Shown: positions 27,476-36,648 of the stretch, piece after piece
Position numbering within the stretch: the stretch's first letter is position 1
Layout of the letters: each line of letters opens with the position of its first letter
NCBI RefSeq assembly: GCF_002750975.1
Contig: NZ_PEJS01000001.1
Location: forward strand, 2,418,001 to 2,482,000
Length of the DNA stretch: 64,000 nucleotides
Direction: 5' to 3'
DNA from: Stenotrophomonas indicatrix
GTDB lineage: Bacteria; Pseudomonadota; Gammaproteobacteria; Xanthomonadales; Xanthomonadaceae
The notes under the pieces: model-generated
What the model saw: only the letters and a program-made list of their open reading frames with translations
What the model was told of the DNA's origin: nothing
Databases searched by the model: none
Translations under genes and position numbers: made by a program

Positions 27476-28054
27476 TCAGGCAGGCGGTGCGGCTGCCTTC
27501 AACAACTGCGCAGCCACCTGGTCGAACGGGGCGATGTCCTGCAGTGCGCGGCTCATCGCCACTGCGCCTTCCACACTGGCAATCACCAGGCTGGCCAGGC
27601 CGGTCGCCTGGGCAGGCGCGTGCCCATCGGCGACGAACGCCTCAGCCAGGTGCCCCTGCCAGCGGGCAAACACCTCGGCGGCCGCCGCACGTGGCTGGCT
27701 CGGCGTGGCCTCCACCGGCTCCTCGACGGCTGCCGCCAGCACCGGGCAGCCGGCACGAAAACCGGTGCGCAGCAGGCGCTCGCGCCACAGCGCCAGGAAC
27801 TGCTGCAACCCCTGCACCGCGCCGCCCTTCAGCAGTTCGATCAGCAGCGCCTCCACCTTGTCGCCGGCCATCGTGGTGGCCCGTGCCAACAATTCCTGCT
27901 TGCCGCCCGGGAAGTGGTGATACGTGGACCCGAGCGGCGCATCAGCCAGTTTGGTCACTTCGCGGATGCTGGTCGCGTTGAGGCCCACCCGCGCGAGCAT
28001 CTGCGCTGCGGCATCGATCACACGCTGGGGGGCATCGGACGATCGCGGGCTCAC
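27476..28054 (-). CDS. TetR-family transcriptional regulator
   Basis: A 192-residue repressor. Residues 8-56 are the TetR helix-turn-helix (RVIDAAAQMLARVGLNATSI, APLGSTYHHFPGGKQELL), followed by a ligand domain resembling TetR_C_LmrA/YxaF-like proteins. The GTG at 28054 is the start, since AAGGAG lies 6 bases before it; the frame stays open to 28663 but overlaps the divergent gene. It faces a thioesterase gene across 69 bp that contain two identical 12-bp repeats, so it most likely controls that gene and itself. Ligand unknown. Confidence 0.9.
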   Translation of the reverse strand: MSPRSSDAPQRVIDAAAQMLARVGLNATSIREVTKLADAPLGSTYHHFPGGKQELLARATTMAGDKVEALLIELLKGGAVQGLQQFLALWRERLLRTGFRAGCPVLAAAVEEPVEATPSQPRAAAAEVFARWQGHLAEAFVADGHAPAQATGLASLVIASVEGAVAMSRALQDIAPFDQVAAQLLKAAAPPA

Positions 28055-28072
28055 GGCCGGCTCCTTGCTAAG

Positions 28073-28120
28073 ACAGTCGTCATAGACTAGCGTATCGACC
28101 GCTCTATAACAGTCGTCATA
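28073..28120. promoter_or_regulatory. Direct-repeat operator between TetR and thioesterase genes
   Basis: ACAGTCGTCATA occurs at 28073-28084 and again at 28109-28120, exactly 36 bp apart in a 69-bp divergent gap. A TATAAC hexamer overlaps the second copy and could be the -10 of the thioesterase. Repeats in this position are candidate TetR-binding sites. Confidence 0.6.
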
Positions 28121-28123
28121 ATC

Positions 28124-28669
28124 ATGAATCTCTGGTTCCGCCTGCTCCACCTGCTGCTGCGCAGCCTGTTCCGGCCGAAGCTGGACGCCCCGTTCGGCGT
28201 CTCCCGCCTGCAGTTCCGGGTGCTGCCCAACGACCTGGACAGCAACCTGCACATGACCAACGGCCGCTACTGGAACATCTTCGACCTGGGCCGGCTGGAC
28301 CTGATCCTGCGCATGGGCCTGGGCAAGGTGGCGCTGCGTGAGAAGTGGGCGCCGATTGTTGGCGCCGGCACCATCCAGTTCCGGCGCGAGCTGAAGCCGT
28401 TCCAGCGCTTCACCCTGGAAACGCGACTGGTCGGCTGGGTCGGCACACGCGGCATCATGGAGCAGCGCGTACTGATCGGCCCGGAGCAGAAAACCGCCAC
28501 GCGTGCACTGCTGATCACCGGCATCTACGACCGCCGCGCACGTCAGTTCGTCGGCATGCCACAGATGATGGAATCGATCGGCGTGGTTGCTCCGCCCTCG
28601 CCGGCCCTGAGTGCGGCAGCCGAGGCGCTGCTGGCTGCCGATCTGGCGTTGAAGCTGGACCATGATTGA
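28124..28669 (+). CDS. Hotdog-fold thioesterase family protein
   Basis: A 181-residue protein of the acyl-CoA thioesterase (4HBT/THEM6-like) group. An N-terminal hydrophobic helix (LWFRLLHLLLRSLF) may attach it to the membrane. The hotdog motif appears as RVLPNDLDSNLHMTNGRYWN near residues 32-51, where Asp and His-Met-x-N-G-x-Y are the catalytic signature. Substrate is probably an acyl thioester of unknown chain. It is divergent from a TetR regulator, its probable controller. Confidence 0.86.
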   Translation: MNLWFRLLHLLLRSLFRPKLDAPFGVSRLQFRVLPNDLDSNLHMTNGRYWNIFDLGRLDLILRMGLGKVALREKWAPIVGAGTIQFRRELKPFQRFTLETRLVGWVGTRGIMEQRVLIGPEQKTATRALLITGIYDRRARQFVGMPQMMESIGVVAPPSPALSAAAEALLAADLALKLDHD

Positions 28670-28684
28670 CCCCTGCCACGCAGA

Positions 28685-29404
28685 TCAGGGGGCAGACGCC
28701 TCCACCATCATGGGGGTCACGAAGGTGATCTGCGTGCGGCCACCCACATGCAGCACATACTCGAAGGTCTGCCGCATCAGGCTGTACGCGCCACCTTCGG
28801 GCGCGCCATAGTTGGCGCCGACGCTCACGGTGTGCCGACCGGGCGTCAGTGGCTTGAGCATCAGCCAGTAGCCGTCGGCTGCAGCCAATCTCGAGTCGTC
28901 GTCATCCGGATCCATGCGGAAGCAACCTTCGCTCTTCACCCGGTGCAGGCGCATGTCACCCAACGGCTGCCCGTCCAGCAGCACCACAGCGCTGACAAGA
29001 TGGTCGTTGTTGATCGCCGCGCCGGCCTGCAGCTCCTCGCAGGAGACGTCTTCCCCGGTCTGGTAGCTGGCCATGTTGATGATGGGCAGCAACAGGTGCC
29101 TGCCTTCGGGCACCACGCACTGCCTGCGTGGCTGGAAGCGGCCATTGGTTCCTGCCAGGTTCCAGACCGGTCCCTCCTGGCCCAGTTCGCACAGGCGACC
29201 ATCGGGATCCAGGTAAGGCGCAACCCTCTGCTCGTCAGCCCAGCGCCACCAACGCGCGGTCCATTCGCTCAGGGAAATGCCGGCCACCGCCTCACGTGTG
29301 ACCGGAGACGCTGCAGGCGCGGCAAGGGCGCTCGCCTGACCTGCAAACATCAGTACCGTGGCCACGCCGGCCAAGCGCAGCCTGCTGCCGATTCCGTTCT
29401 GCAT
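28685..29404 (-). CDS. Secreted protein of unknown function
   Basis: A 239-residue protein with a signal peptide (LRLAGVATVLMFAGQASALA, about 9-28). Four cysteines follow in pairs (CELGQEG and CVVPEGRH; SCEEL and CFRMD), suggesting two disulfides in a periplasmic or secreted domain. Trp-rich ISLSEWTARWWRWADEQ lies near residue 45. The C-terminal half is beta-rich (PGRHTVSVGANY, FEYVLHVGGRTQITFV), like a carbohydrate-binding or immunoglobulin-like fold, but I recognise no family. It is convergent with the thioesterase gene. Confidence 0.72.
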   Translation of the reverse strand: MQNGIGSRLRLAGVATVLMFAGQASALAAPAASPVTREAVAGISLSEWTARWWRWADEQRVAPYLDPDGRLCELGQEGPVWNLAGTNGRFQPRRQCVVPEGRHLLLPIINMASYQTGEDVSCEELQAGAAINNDHLVSAVVLLDGQPLGDMRLHRVKSEGCFRMDPDDDDSRLAAADGYWLMLKPLTPGRHTVSVGANYGAPEGGAYSLMRQTFEYVLHVGGRTQITFVTPMMVEASAP

Positions 29405-29528
29405 TCCCTGCCTCGTCGTCCCTGGCGGCCACCGTGCGCGGCCGGCTCGGTGGACACTCTATCGCAGCGGCGCCGCGTCCGTTGGTGATGCGTTTCTGTG
29501 AGTGGCTTCTGGCGGAACTGGCGATAGG

Positions 29529-29599
29529 GTAGTGTCGGCTGCTGGCCGGCAGTCCGTTCGGCATGCAGATCGAGGTTGCCGGCCAGCGGCCGGCACTAC
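29529..29599. repeat. Inverted pair of GCCGGC-type SMAG palindromes
   Basis: GTAGTGTCGGCTGCTGGCCG then GCA (29529-29551) faces away from an inverted copy, TGCCGGCCAGCGGCCGGCAC then TAC (29577-29599). The two GTAG ends are outermost with 25 bp between, the typical REP-pair (BIME-like) arrangement, just past the GDSL gene stop. Confidence 0.86.
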
Positions 29600-29606
29600 C
29601 CCAGTC

Positions 29607-30398
29607 TCAGCGCTTGGGCGCGTTCGCCTGCGCGCGCTTGATCGCCGCCTCGGCCAGCGGAGCCATCAGCGCATAGCCCTTCGCCGTCGGATGCACGCCA
29701 TCGGTTGCCAACTGCGCATCCAGTCCGCCGGCACGGTTGGCCATCGGCGTGTGGTAGTCCAGATAGACCAGCCCGCGTGCATCGGCTTGCCGCTTCAACG
29801 CAGCATTCAATGCACGCACCTTGGATGCAGGTGCTATGCCCGGGATCCACGGGTACTCGCTGACCGGCAACACCGACGCCAGCACCACCGCGATGCCATG
29901 CGCTTTGGCCAGATCCAGCATGGCCTGCAGGTTGTCCTCGATCATCGCCTGCGTGGACGGGCCGGTGTTCCCGGCGATGTCATTGGTGCCGGCCAGGATC
30001 ACCACCACATTCGGGCGCAGCGCCAGCACATCCTGCGAAAAGCGCACCAGCATCTGTGCGGTGGTCTGCCCGCTGATGCCGCGATTGAGGTAACCCTTGC
30101 CGGGGAAGAAGGTGCTGCTGCCTTCCTTGCCCCAGCCTTCGGTGATCGAATCGCCGAAGAACACCACGCGTGACTGGCCGTCCCGTGGCGCGGGCAAAGC
30201 AGCATTGGCTGCGCGGTACTTCTGCAGCTGCGGCCAATCGGACAGACGCTGCTGCATGAAGCGCACTTCGTCTGGCTGCACCTGCTCCACTGGCTTGGTC
30301 AGCAATGGATTGCTGACCGCCTGCACCAACACTGGCGTGGCCAGCCCCGCCATGAGCGATCCGGCCAGCAGCCAGGCCAGTGAAGTCCTCCTGCGCAT
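29607..30398 (-). CDS. Secreted SGNH/GDSL hydrolase
   Basis: A 263-residue exported hydrolase. Signal peptide MRRRTSLAWLLAGSLMAGLA; catalytic Ser in VFFGDSITEGWG (block I, near residue 86), oxyanion Asn in VILAGTNDIAG (block III, near 147), and Asp/His in DGVHPTAKGY (block V, near 240). These lipases/esterases include acetyl-esterases acting on polysaccharides or lipids. The ATG at 30398 is chosen because GGAGG lies 6 bases upstream; an ATG at 30404 directly abuts that site. The sequence between Pro and the catalytic block suggests a small accessory segment. Confidence 0.93.
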   Translation of the reverse strand: MRRRTSLAWLLAGSLMAGLATPVLVQAVSNPLLTKPVEQVQPDEVRFMQQRLSDWPQLQKYRAANAALPAPRDGQSRVVFFGDSITEGWGKEGSSTFFPGKGYLNRGISGQTTAQMLVRFSQDVLALRPNVVVILAGTNDIAGNTGPSTQAMIEDNLQAMLDLAKAHGIAVVLASVLPVSEYPWIPGIAPASKVRALNAALKRQADARGLVYLDYHTPMANRAGGLDAQLATDGVHPTAKGYALMAPLAEAAIKRAQANAPKR

Positions 30399-30447
30399 GA
30401 GCATCCTCCGTTGTCGACCTGGGCAGTCTAGCGCGGCCTGCCAATGG

Positions 30448-31416
30448 TCACTTGGCCGATGCAGCCGCCCTTGCCGCCACACCCGTCACCTTCGCCGGCA
30501 TCCACATCCCTGGCGTCCAGCCGCTGGCCTGCAGGATCGCCTTCGGGTTGTCCTGCTGGATCAGCGCGCGCACGGCATCGCGCTTGTTGCCGGCCTGCAG
30601 GTAATACGCCTTGGCGATGCGGTAGCCCACCCAGTAACCCAGATCGTAGGGCTCCTGCGAACCCGGCGTGTAGTTGTACAGCCAGGGCGCCAGATCGGTG
30701 CTGTCCACGTCCAGCGCGAAGGCACTTTCGATATGCACTTCCCTGCCCCGCGTCCAGCCGGCATGCCGACCATTGCCAACGTTGCCGGAAATCAGCTCGG
30801 CGATGAACTCGGCGATCCCCTCGCCCAGCGACTCGCGCAGCACCGTCGCCCGCGGGTCGCCTGCTTCGTACTCGCTCACGCCGGTCTGCTGGATATGCAC
30901 GTACTCATGCGCGATCACGTGCACGAAGCGGTCCTGCGCGTTGGTGTTCATGAAATCGGCCGCGCACAGCGCTTCCAGGCCGATCACCACGCCATCGGGG
31001 TACGTCATGCCCACCGGCTTGCCGCGCCCCACCACGATCGCCACCGGCGGAAACTTCGCCTGAGGATAGATCGCCTGCAGATTAGCGAACACCTGCACCA
31101 GTCGCTGCCGCACCGCCGGCAACTCTGCCAGGCAGGCCCGTCCATTGGCGTACAGCGCGGGGTCGCGCGCCATCGCTTCGGCCATGCGCTGGGCGGTCAC
31201 CCGGCGCAGCTTGGCGAACTGGCCCAGGCTCGGCGTGCCCTGTGCCAGGTACTGCTCAAGCTGGGCCACGCTGGGCTTGCCGCCAGCGGCCTCGTACAGC
31301 GCGTAGAAACGGGTGGCATCAGCGGTCAGGATTTCCGGTCCCGGCGCGGCCGCCTGGGCAGTGCCGATCACCCCGCCGAGGGCCAGGGCAAGCAGGCAAC
31401 GCAATGACACGAACAT
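30448..31416 (-). CDS. Secreted DUF2268-like Zn metallopeptidase
   Basis: A 322-residue protein with a signal peptide (MFVSLRCLLALALGGVIG). The zinc-binding HExxH sits in VIAHEYVHIQQT near residue 168, with a downstream Glu in LGEGIAEFIAELISG near 203 as likely third ligand. Overall layout fits predicted Zn-dependent proteases of the DUF2268 group. The start at 31416 gives the signal peptide; the longer open frame upstream is not supported. Periplasmic; substrate unknown. Confidence 0.85.
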   Translation of the reverse strand: MFVSLRCLLALALGGVIGTAQAAAPGPEILTADATRFYALYEAAGGKPSVAQLEQYLAQGTPSLGQFAKLRRVTAQRMAEAMARDPALYANGRACLAELPAVRQRLVQVFANLQAIYPQAKFPPVAIVVGRGKPVGMTYPDGVVIGLEALCAADFMNTNAQDRFVHVIAHEYVHIQQTGVSEYEAGDPRATVLRESLGEGIAEFIAELISGNVGNGRHAGWTRGREVHIESAFALDVDSTDLAPWLYNYTPGSQEPYDLGYWVGYRIAKAYYLQAGNKRDAVRALIQQDNPKAILQASGWTPGMWMPAKVTGVAARAAASAK

Positions 31417-31556
31417 GGCTCCGTCCTTGGTGGAGTGCACGCGAAGCGCGCAATCTACCACCGCGTCGTCGCATGCGCTGCCGTATCGTGCAACGCACTC
31501 TGCGGCTGTGCCAGACTCGTGCCGACCGGCTGCCAGGGAAGCGAGGGGAATACAGG

Positions 31557-32540
31557 ATGATGATCGTTCCAGCGTACTGGGCCGAAGCCCGCCTGCAGGA
31601 CAGGTACAGGGGACGCCCGCTGGTGGTACGCCGGTTCGGCTGGTCCGACGACGACCAGGACGCCGCGCAGGTCCACGCCGATGCACGTGCACGCGAAGCG
31701 CTTGATGCCATCCTCAGTGGCCAGTCCGTGCCGCGTCGCGAGCGACGAACCAACTACGGTGTCGAAGGCATCCCGATCCGCGAGCAGATCGTGCAGCGCA
31801 GCGATGACGTCATCGTTACCCGCAACAGCTACGGCGCGTTATGCCTGAACACCCCGGACGTACTGTTTGCGGATATCGACCACGTGTCCACTCCGTCAGG
31901 CTGCGCATTGCCGCTGCTGGGTGCGCTGGGGCTGCTGGCGGCCGGTGCGCTGATCGGCGGTGCGCTGGGCAACTTCAACATCGGCCTGGCGGCCGGCGGC
32001 ATTGCCATGGTGGTGGTCAACCAGATCCTGTCGGGGCGGCGCAATCGACGGCTCGCCCGGGCCGGCGGCGTCGAGGGCATCGCACTGCAGCGCGTGCAGG
32101 CATTCGTCGAGCACCACCCCGACTGGCACCTGCGCGCTTACCGCACCCCGGCCGGGCTGCGCATACTGGCGATGCATGCCACGTTCGAACCACAGGATGC
32201 GCAGGTGCATGCCTTCTTCAAGGCATTGGGCACCGACACGTTGTATGCACGCATGTGCACGCTGCAGCATTGCTTCCGTGCGCGGCTGACACCCAAACCG
32301 TGGCGGCTTGGCATCATCGCGCACATCCGTCCGCCGGTGGCGGCCTGGTCGGCCGAGCAGGCCAGCAACCCCGACCGCCTGGCGTGGGTCGCCGACTACG
32401 AAAGGGAAAGCGCCGGCTTCGCTGCATGCGCCTATGTCCGCAGCTTCGGCGATGAGCGCCGCGTGCATGCCAAGGCCGAACGCGTGCGCGACCTGCATGA
32501 TCGGATGTCGCGTGCGCTGGAGAACCTGCCGCTGGGCTGA
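31557..32540 (+). CDS. Membrane protein of unknown function
   Basis: A 327-residue protein without a family I recognise. The N-terminal 115 residues are cytoplasmic and charged (WAEARLQDRYRGRPLVVRRF), followed by two membrane segments (LPLLGALGLLAAGALIGG, then NIGLAAGGIAMVVVNQIL, about 121-161) and a C-terminal cytoplasmic domain rich in His and Trp (FVEHHPDWHLRAYRTPAGLR). ATG ATG at 31557 follows GAGGGGA by about 7 bases. The middle segment is Gly-rich, as in pore-lining or packing helices. A homologue search would be needed to say more. Confidence 0.65.
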   Translation: MMIVPAYWAEARLQDRYRGRPLVVRRFGWSDDDQDAAQVHADARAREALDAILSGQSVPRRERRTNYGVEGIPIREQIVQRSDDVIVTRNSYGALCLNTPDVLFADIDHVSTPSGCALPLLGALGLLAAGALIGGALGNFNIGLAAGGIAMVVVNQILSGRRNRRLARAGGVEGIALQRVQAFVEHHPDWHLRAYRTPAGLRILAMHATFEPQDAQVHAFFKALGTDTLYARMCTLQHCFRARLTPKPWRLGIIAHIRPPVAAWSAEQASNPDRLAWVADYERESAGFAACAYVRSFGDERRVHAKAERVRDLHDRMSRALENLPLG

Positions 32541-32553
32541 GTGCCCGTCGTGC

Positions 32554-32877
32554 TCAGCGGCCGCCCTGCACGAAGGGTTGGCCCGCCAGCGTGGTTCCCA
32601 CCTGCAGAGCGACCTGCTGCCCATCCTTGGCGAAAGTGCTGCTGCAATTGTTGCCGCCCTTCTGGCAGCCCACTTCCGGGAAACCGTCCAACACTTCGGG
32701 TGCATCGCGTGGCGGGCTGGCCTGCCATCCTGCGGCATCAAGAAGGCGCTTGGCCTTGCTGTAGGGCATGCCGGCAGTGATGCCCAATGCTGCCAGTTCT
32801 GCCGGCAGCGGCTGGGCGAATGCAATGCCCGGGACAACGGACATCGACAGCGATACGGCGAGGATGAAGGCCTTCAT
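32554..32877 (-). CDS. Small secreted protein, unknown function
   Basis: A 107-residue exported protein with signal peptide MKAFILAVSLSMSVVPGIAFA. The mature part begins QPLPAELAALGITAGMPYSK and contains two cysteines (VGCQKGGNNCSS) likely to form a disulfide. The pattern of a short helical AAGMPY-like turn (ITAGMPYSKAKRLLDAAGW) resembles small periplasmic proteins that bind or fold with a partner, but no family is recognised. It is convergent with the membrane-protein gene. Confidence 0.65.
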   Translation of the reverse strand: MKAFILAVSLSMSVVPGIAFAQPLPAELAALGITAGMPYSKAKRLLDAAGWQASPPRDAPEVLDGFPEVGCQKGGNNCSSTFAKDGQQVALQVGTTLAGQPFVQGGR

Positions 32878-33045
32878 GGAGCGAACCCGTAGCGGACATC
32901 AGATGCGCAGCGTACCGCAGCTTTGTGGCCGATCCATGCCTGCATCACAGATGGTTACGCAACACCCACAGGGGGATACCTGGACTGGATGCCTGGACTG
33001 GACGCCTGAACCAGAAAGGCCGCCCCGGAAGGCGGCCTTGCCGGA

Positions 33046-35508
33046 TTACTTCGCGTTCTTCACGTAGGTGTCGAACCAATTCAGCATTTCCGACACCAGC
33101 TGCTCGTTCGATTCCAGCGCGGTATACCAGTGCGGTTCGTTGGGCAGCATCACCAGGCGGGTGGTACCACCATTGCCGCGGATCGCCTGGTACAGCTTGC
33201 GCGACTGGAACGGCTCGGTGCCCGGGTTGGCATCGTCCTCGCCGTGGACCAGCAGCAGCGGCAGCTTGATCTTGTCGGCATAGAAGAAGGGCGACGCCTT
33301 CAGGTACACATCCTGCGCCTGCCATACCGAGCGACGCTCGTTCTGGAAGCCGAACGGGGTGAAGGTCTTGTTGTACGAGCCACTGGTCGCCACGCCGGCC
33401 TTGAACAGGTTGGTGTGGGCGATCAGGTTGGCGGTCATCAGGCCACCATGGCTGTGGCCGGTCACGCCGATACGGTTGCGGTCGACCACGCCCAGCTCCA
33501 CGGCCTTGTCCACCGCCGCCTTGGCGTCGGCTTCCAGCTGTTCCAGATAGGTGTCGTAGGCGTTCTTCGGGTCACCCACGATCGGGAACGAGGCGTTGTC
33601 GATGATCGCGTAGCCGGCCAGCAGCATCAGGCGGTACGGCTGCAGACGGGTGAACGTCTGCTGCGAACCGGAGACCTGGCCGGCCTGCGCGGCATTGGCG
33701 AAGTCGGCCGGGTAGGCATACAGGATCGCCGGCACGCGCTGGCCTTCCTTGTAGCCCGGCGGCGTGTACAGGGTGAACGACAGGTCCACGCCATCGGCGC
33801 GCTTGTAGGTCACCAGGCGCTTCTGGATCTGCCGCACTTCCGGGGTCGGGTCGACCAGCTTGGTCAACGCAGCAGGCTTGGACTGGAACTGTGCCTCGCC
33901 GGCCTTGGCATCGTTGACGCGCTCACCGAGCAGACGCACGAATGCGTTCGGCGGGTCCATCACCGACTGATGCCAGGTCAGGAAGCGACCCGGTGTATTG
34001 CTGAACCCCAGGAACTGCTCGTACGCATCGGCATCACTGCGGAACAGGCGTTCGCTCTTCAACGTTGCCAGATCAAGCGCATCCAGGAACGGACGGTCGC
34101 CCTGCGGCGAGGCCCCCTGCCCGCGCAGGAACACGGTGTTGCCCTCCTGGCGCACCACCGGCGCACCGCTGGGCAGGCGCTTGAACACCAGGTTGCCCGG
34201 GTTGCCGTACAGCTCATCGCTGGACATGTCCCACAGCAGGCGACCTTCCTTCTTCGGCTGGTCCACATCGACGATGCGGGCCTGCATCCAGTGGCGGTTC
34301 TCGTCGTTCTCGAACTGGAACGACACGGCCGGGTCGGCCGACCACGCAAAGCCCTCGAAGCGCTGTGCAGTGCGGGCGATTTCCACCGGCTTGCCGGTGA
34401 ACGGGGCCTTCAGCATCAGCACGCGATCGCGATGCGGCACGCTCACCTTCCAGTCGCCCTTGTCCAGCGCTTCGGCATAGACCAGGGTGGCCGGGTCGGT
34501 GGAGCGCCAGTCATAACCCCGCGGGCCTTCCGGCACACCGTGTACCGGCACGCGATCGGCCAGCGGCAGGCTGGCCAGAACCGTATTGCGGCCATTGGCC
34601 AGGTCCAGCACCGCCACATCATTGGCGAAACGCTGGTAGGTCACCGCATGCGAGAACGGCGCCTTCAGGGTCTCGGTCAGCACATGCACGCCATCGGGCG
34701 CGGCGTTGACGTCGTTGTAAAGCGCCGGCTGGCCAACCGGGCGCACGCTGCCGACAGCGGCATCGACCACCGCCAGCTGCGAGGCACCGTAATAGGCGAA
34801 CAGCTTTTCATCGTGCACGCTGGTCAGCGTGTCACGCGCTTCATAGGTGCTGCTCTCGCCACTGCTGCCCAGCGACTCCTGCGCGTCCGAACCGGTGGGC
34901 GTACCGCCGTTGGACGGCGCCGGCCCCTGGTTGGCCGGCACCAGCTTCACCAGCAGGTTCTGGCTGCCGCCCAGCCACTGCACCGTGCTGCCGAAGATGG
35001 GGTTCAACTGCACGTTCGGCACCTGCTTCACCTGGCCGGTGGCGGCGTCGCCGACCCACAGCTGCACGCTGGTATCGACGGCATTCTGGAAGGCGAAACG
35101 GCTGCCATCGGCCGACCACTGTGCGCCACCTGCGCACCCCTGCGGCAGGTTCACCTTGGTGCTCTTGCCGCTGACGATCTCGACCAGGGTGAAGTCGGCC
35201 ACACAGGCCGGAATGCCATAGCCGCCCGGGGTGTCGTGGCGGCTGCGGTTCTTAGGTTCCAAGCGCACGCCAGCCAGCTTCAGGTACGGCTGGGCCACAC
35301 GGGTGATGGACGGATAGGTCTGTGCGGTGGTCAGCAGCAGGCGCTGGCCGCTGGGGTCGATGTTCGGTGCCGGCGGCGGCGGCGCCTTGAGCACCTTGAG
35401 CAGGTGTTCCGGCGGCTTGGCGTAGTCGGCAAAGGCCGGGCCGGCGGCCAGCAGGCCGAGCGTGGCAACGGCAACGGCCGCCGCCAGAGAGGTACGACGG
35501 ATGAGCAT
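33046..35508 (-). CDS. Secreted S9-family prolyl oligopeptidase-like peptidase
   Basis: An 820-residue exported serine peptidase. The signal peptide starts MLIRRTSLAAAVAVATLGLL at the ATG at 35508, preceded by GGGGAAAAGG. A beta-propeller domain fills most of the first 550 residues. The alpha/beta hydrolase follows with catalytic Ser in VTGHSHGGLM (about 686), Asp in HGEDDANPG (about 759) and His in EPHWY (about 793). Such enzymes release dipeptides or cut after proline; exact specificity is open. The in-frame region upstream of 35508 has no family features. Confidence 0.9.
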   Translation of the reverse strand: MLIRRTSLAAAVAVATLGLLAAGPAFADYAKPPEHLLKVLKAPPPPAPNIDPSGQRLLLTTAQTYPSITRVAQPYLKLAGVRLEPKNRSRHDTPGGYGIPACVADFTLVEIVSGKSTKVNLPQGCAGGAQWSADGSRFAFQNAVDTSVQLWVGDAATGQVKQVPNVQLNPIFGSTVQWLGGSQNLLVKLVPANQGPAPSNGGTPTGSDAQESLGSSGESSTYEARDTLTSVHDEKLFAYYGASQLAVVDAAVGSVRPVGQPALYNDVNAAPDGVHVLTETLKAPFSHAVTYQRFANDVAVLDLANGRNTVLASLPLADRVPVHGVPEGPRGYDWRSTDPATLVYAEALDKGDWKVSVPHRDRVLMLKAPFTGKPVEIARTAQRFEGFAWSADPAVSFQFENDENRHWMQARIVDVDQPKKEGRLLWDMSSDELYGNPGNLVFKRLPSGAPVVRQEGNTVFLRGQGASPQGDRPFLDALDLATLKSERLFRSDADAYEQFLGFSNTPGRFLTWHQSVMDPPNAFVRLLGERVNDAKAGEAQFQSKPAALTKLVDPTPEVRQIQKRLVTYKRADGVDLSFTLYTPPGYKEGQRVPAILYAYPADFANAAQAGQVSGSQQTFTRLQPYRLMLLAGYAIIDNASFPIVGDPKNAYDTYLEQLEADAKAAVDKAVELGVVDRNRIGVTGHSHGGLMTANLIAHTNLFKAGVATSGSYNKTFTPFGFQNERRSVWQAQDVYLKASPFFYADKIKLPLLLVHGEDDANPGTEPFQSRKLYQAIRGNGGTTRLVMLPNEPHWYTALESNEQLVSEMLNWFDTYVKNAK

Positions 35509-35663
35509 CCTTTTCCCCTGGGGTGTGAGTTGGGTACCCGCACGGCGGGCATGGGCCGAATCTAACACCCCCTGCCCACCGGGAAATGGGCCGGAAGGGC
35601 TAGTCGCCCCATCCTGCAAAGCGTGGCCCTGCCTGGCCCGGCCCCTCTCTGGATGCCCTTCGC

Positions 35664-35999
35664 CTACTGCCGCGCGTGCAGTTCCCAGGTGGACAGATAA
35701 TCGGGATCGATCACCGTCACCCCGCTGGACCGCAACTGGTACTCGCCCGGTGCGGCCGGCAGGTACTGGTCCAGCATGGGCGGTAGGTAGCGCTCATGGC
35801 CGTCATCGCCATCGGCCAGCACCAGCCCTTCTTCGGCACTGACCCGCAGCACGGTGCCGGCAAACTGCTCCAGCCCCTGCACCTGGCCATCGCCACCAAA
35901 ACGGGTAACGCCCACCAGCACCAGCTTGCCAATCATCTGCGCGGCCTTGGCATCATCCAGATCCAGGGGCGGCAGGGCTCCTCTCGATTCGTTGCTCAT
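35664..35999 (-). CDS. Small cytoplasmic protein, unknown function
   Basis: A 111-residue acidic protein (SRGALPPLDLDDAKAAQMIG at the start). A beta-rich core (LVLVGVTRF, TVLRVSAEEGLVLADG, YLPPMLDQY) suggests a small barrel. It is conserved in style with short hypothetical proteins of xanthomonads, but I recognise no domain. GAGGTG lies 4-5 bases before the ATG. The stop codon of the frameshifted gene upstream overlaps its ATG (ATGA), so the two were probably translated together. Confidence 0.72.
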   Translation of the reverse strand: MSNESRGALPPLDLDDAKAAQMIGKLVLVGVTRFGGDGQVQGLEQFAGTVLRVSAEEGLVLADGDDGHERYLPPMLDQYLPAAPGEYQLRSSGVTVIDPDYLSTWELHARQ

Positions 36000-36275
36000 C
36001 GTGCACCTCGGAAGCCTGCGTGGACATCGTGGACGAGATGCGCGCCCAGTGCTGCGAACGAAGCAGCGCCATGGGGCGACTCGCATGCATGTAGTGGCTC
36101 TGCGCACTGCGGGATGCAGAGCCAACCATCGGTGCTCAACTCACGGAAGAATTCTGTCTGAGGCTGCATGAACCGCAGCAACGTCTTCAGCATGTCTGCC
36201 AACACCAGCGCACGCTGCCTGCGCGACAGGCTGGTTGCTGATGCAGTAGGTATACGCGTGAACAGGACTGTGCAT
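35996..36275 (-). pseudogene. Small gene apparently disrupted by a +1 frameshift near its start
   Basis: A strong ribosome site (AAGGAGG, 6-base spacing) precedes an ATG at 36275, but that frame ends after 44 codons. The next frame, entered one base later, is protein-like for about 90 codons (TVLFTRIPTASATSLSRRQR, then LADMLKTLLRFMQPQTEFFR) and its TGA overlaps the following gene's ATG, as in coupled genes. Removing the C after ATG would join the two. I read this as either a true frameshift or a sequencing error. The protein type is not recognised; it is Arg/Leu-rich with two Cys. Confidence 0.45.
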
Positions 36276-36648
36276 CGCGGGCCTCCTTGCCGAGGGGAGT
36301 GGCCTCGCAGGACCACGTTCAACGCTGCGCAAATGTGCCGGAAACAAGCTGGCGGGTGTCGGTCGCGGGAAAGCGGCAGGGAGGCCTGCAATTCAAGGCC
36401 ACGCCAGTGCTTGATCGACTCACGGCTGAATGCTGCCACCTCTCACGGAATGAGGAAGTGAAGAAAATTCCATGGCATCCAGAGCCGACTGCGCGCCGCC
36501 AGGGAGAGCCCGGCGCTGGCAACTCCGCTTGCAGCAAACACCTGAGGTCCGAAGCGCCCGGTCCCGGTGCCAGCAATCGTCAATTCCATTTAACCTGTGA
36601 TTCACCTGGCCCACTTTAGGGTCAGCGCTCAACATGCAGGGAACGCTT
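36276..36648. other. Intergenic stretch without a recognisable gene
   Basis: This 373-bp gap is less GC-rich than its surroundings. Short frames exist on both strands, but none shows good codon bias or a strong ribosome site apart from the one belonging to the frameshifted gene. The promoters of the minus-strand small genes and of the plus-strand effector operon must lie here. An AT-rich stretch near 36587-36620 is the best candidate for the latter. Confidence 0.5.

Noticed and set aside
33130..35565. Open frame opposite the S9 peptidase (811 codons)
   Set aside because: An antisense shadow; the peptidase frame has signal peptide and a complete triad.
36141..36347. 44-codon frame after the strong ribosome site at 36275 as a real small protein
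   Set aside because: It has poor protein character, whereas the +1 frame is protein-like and coupled to the next gene, so a frameshift fits better.
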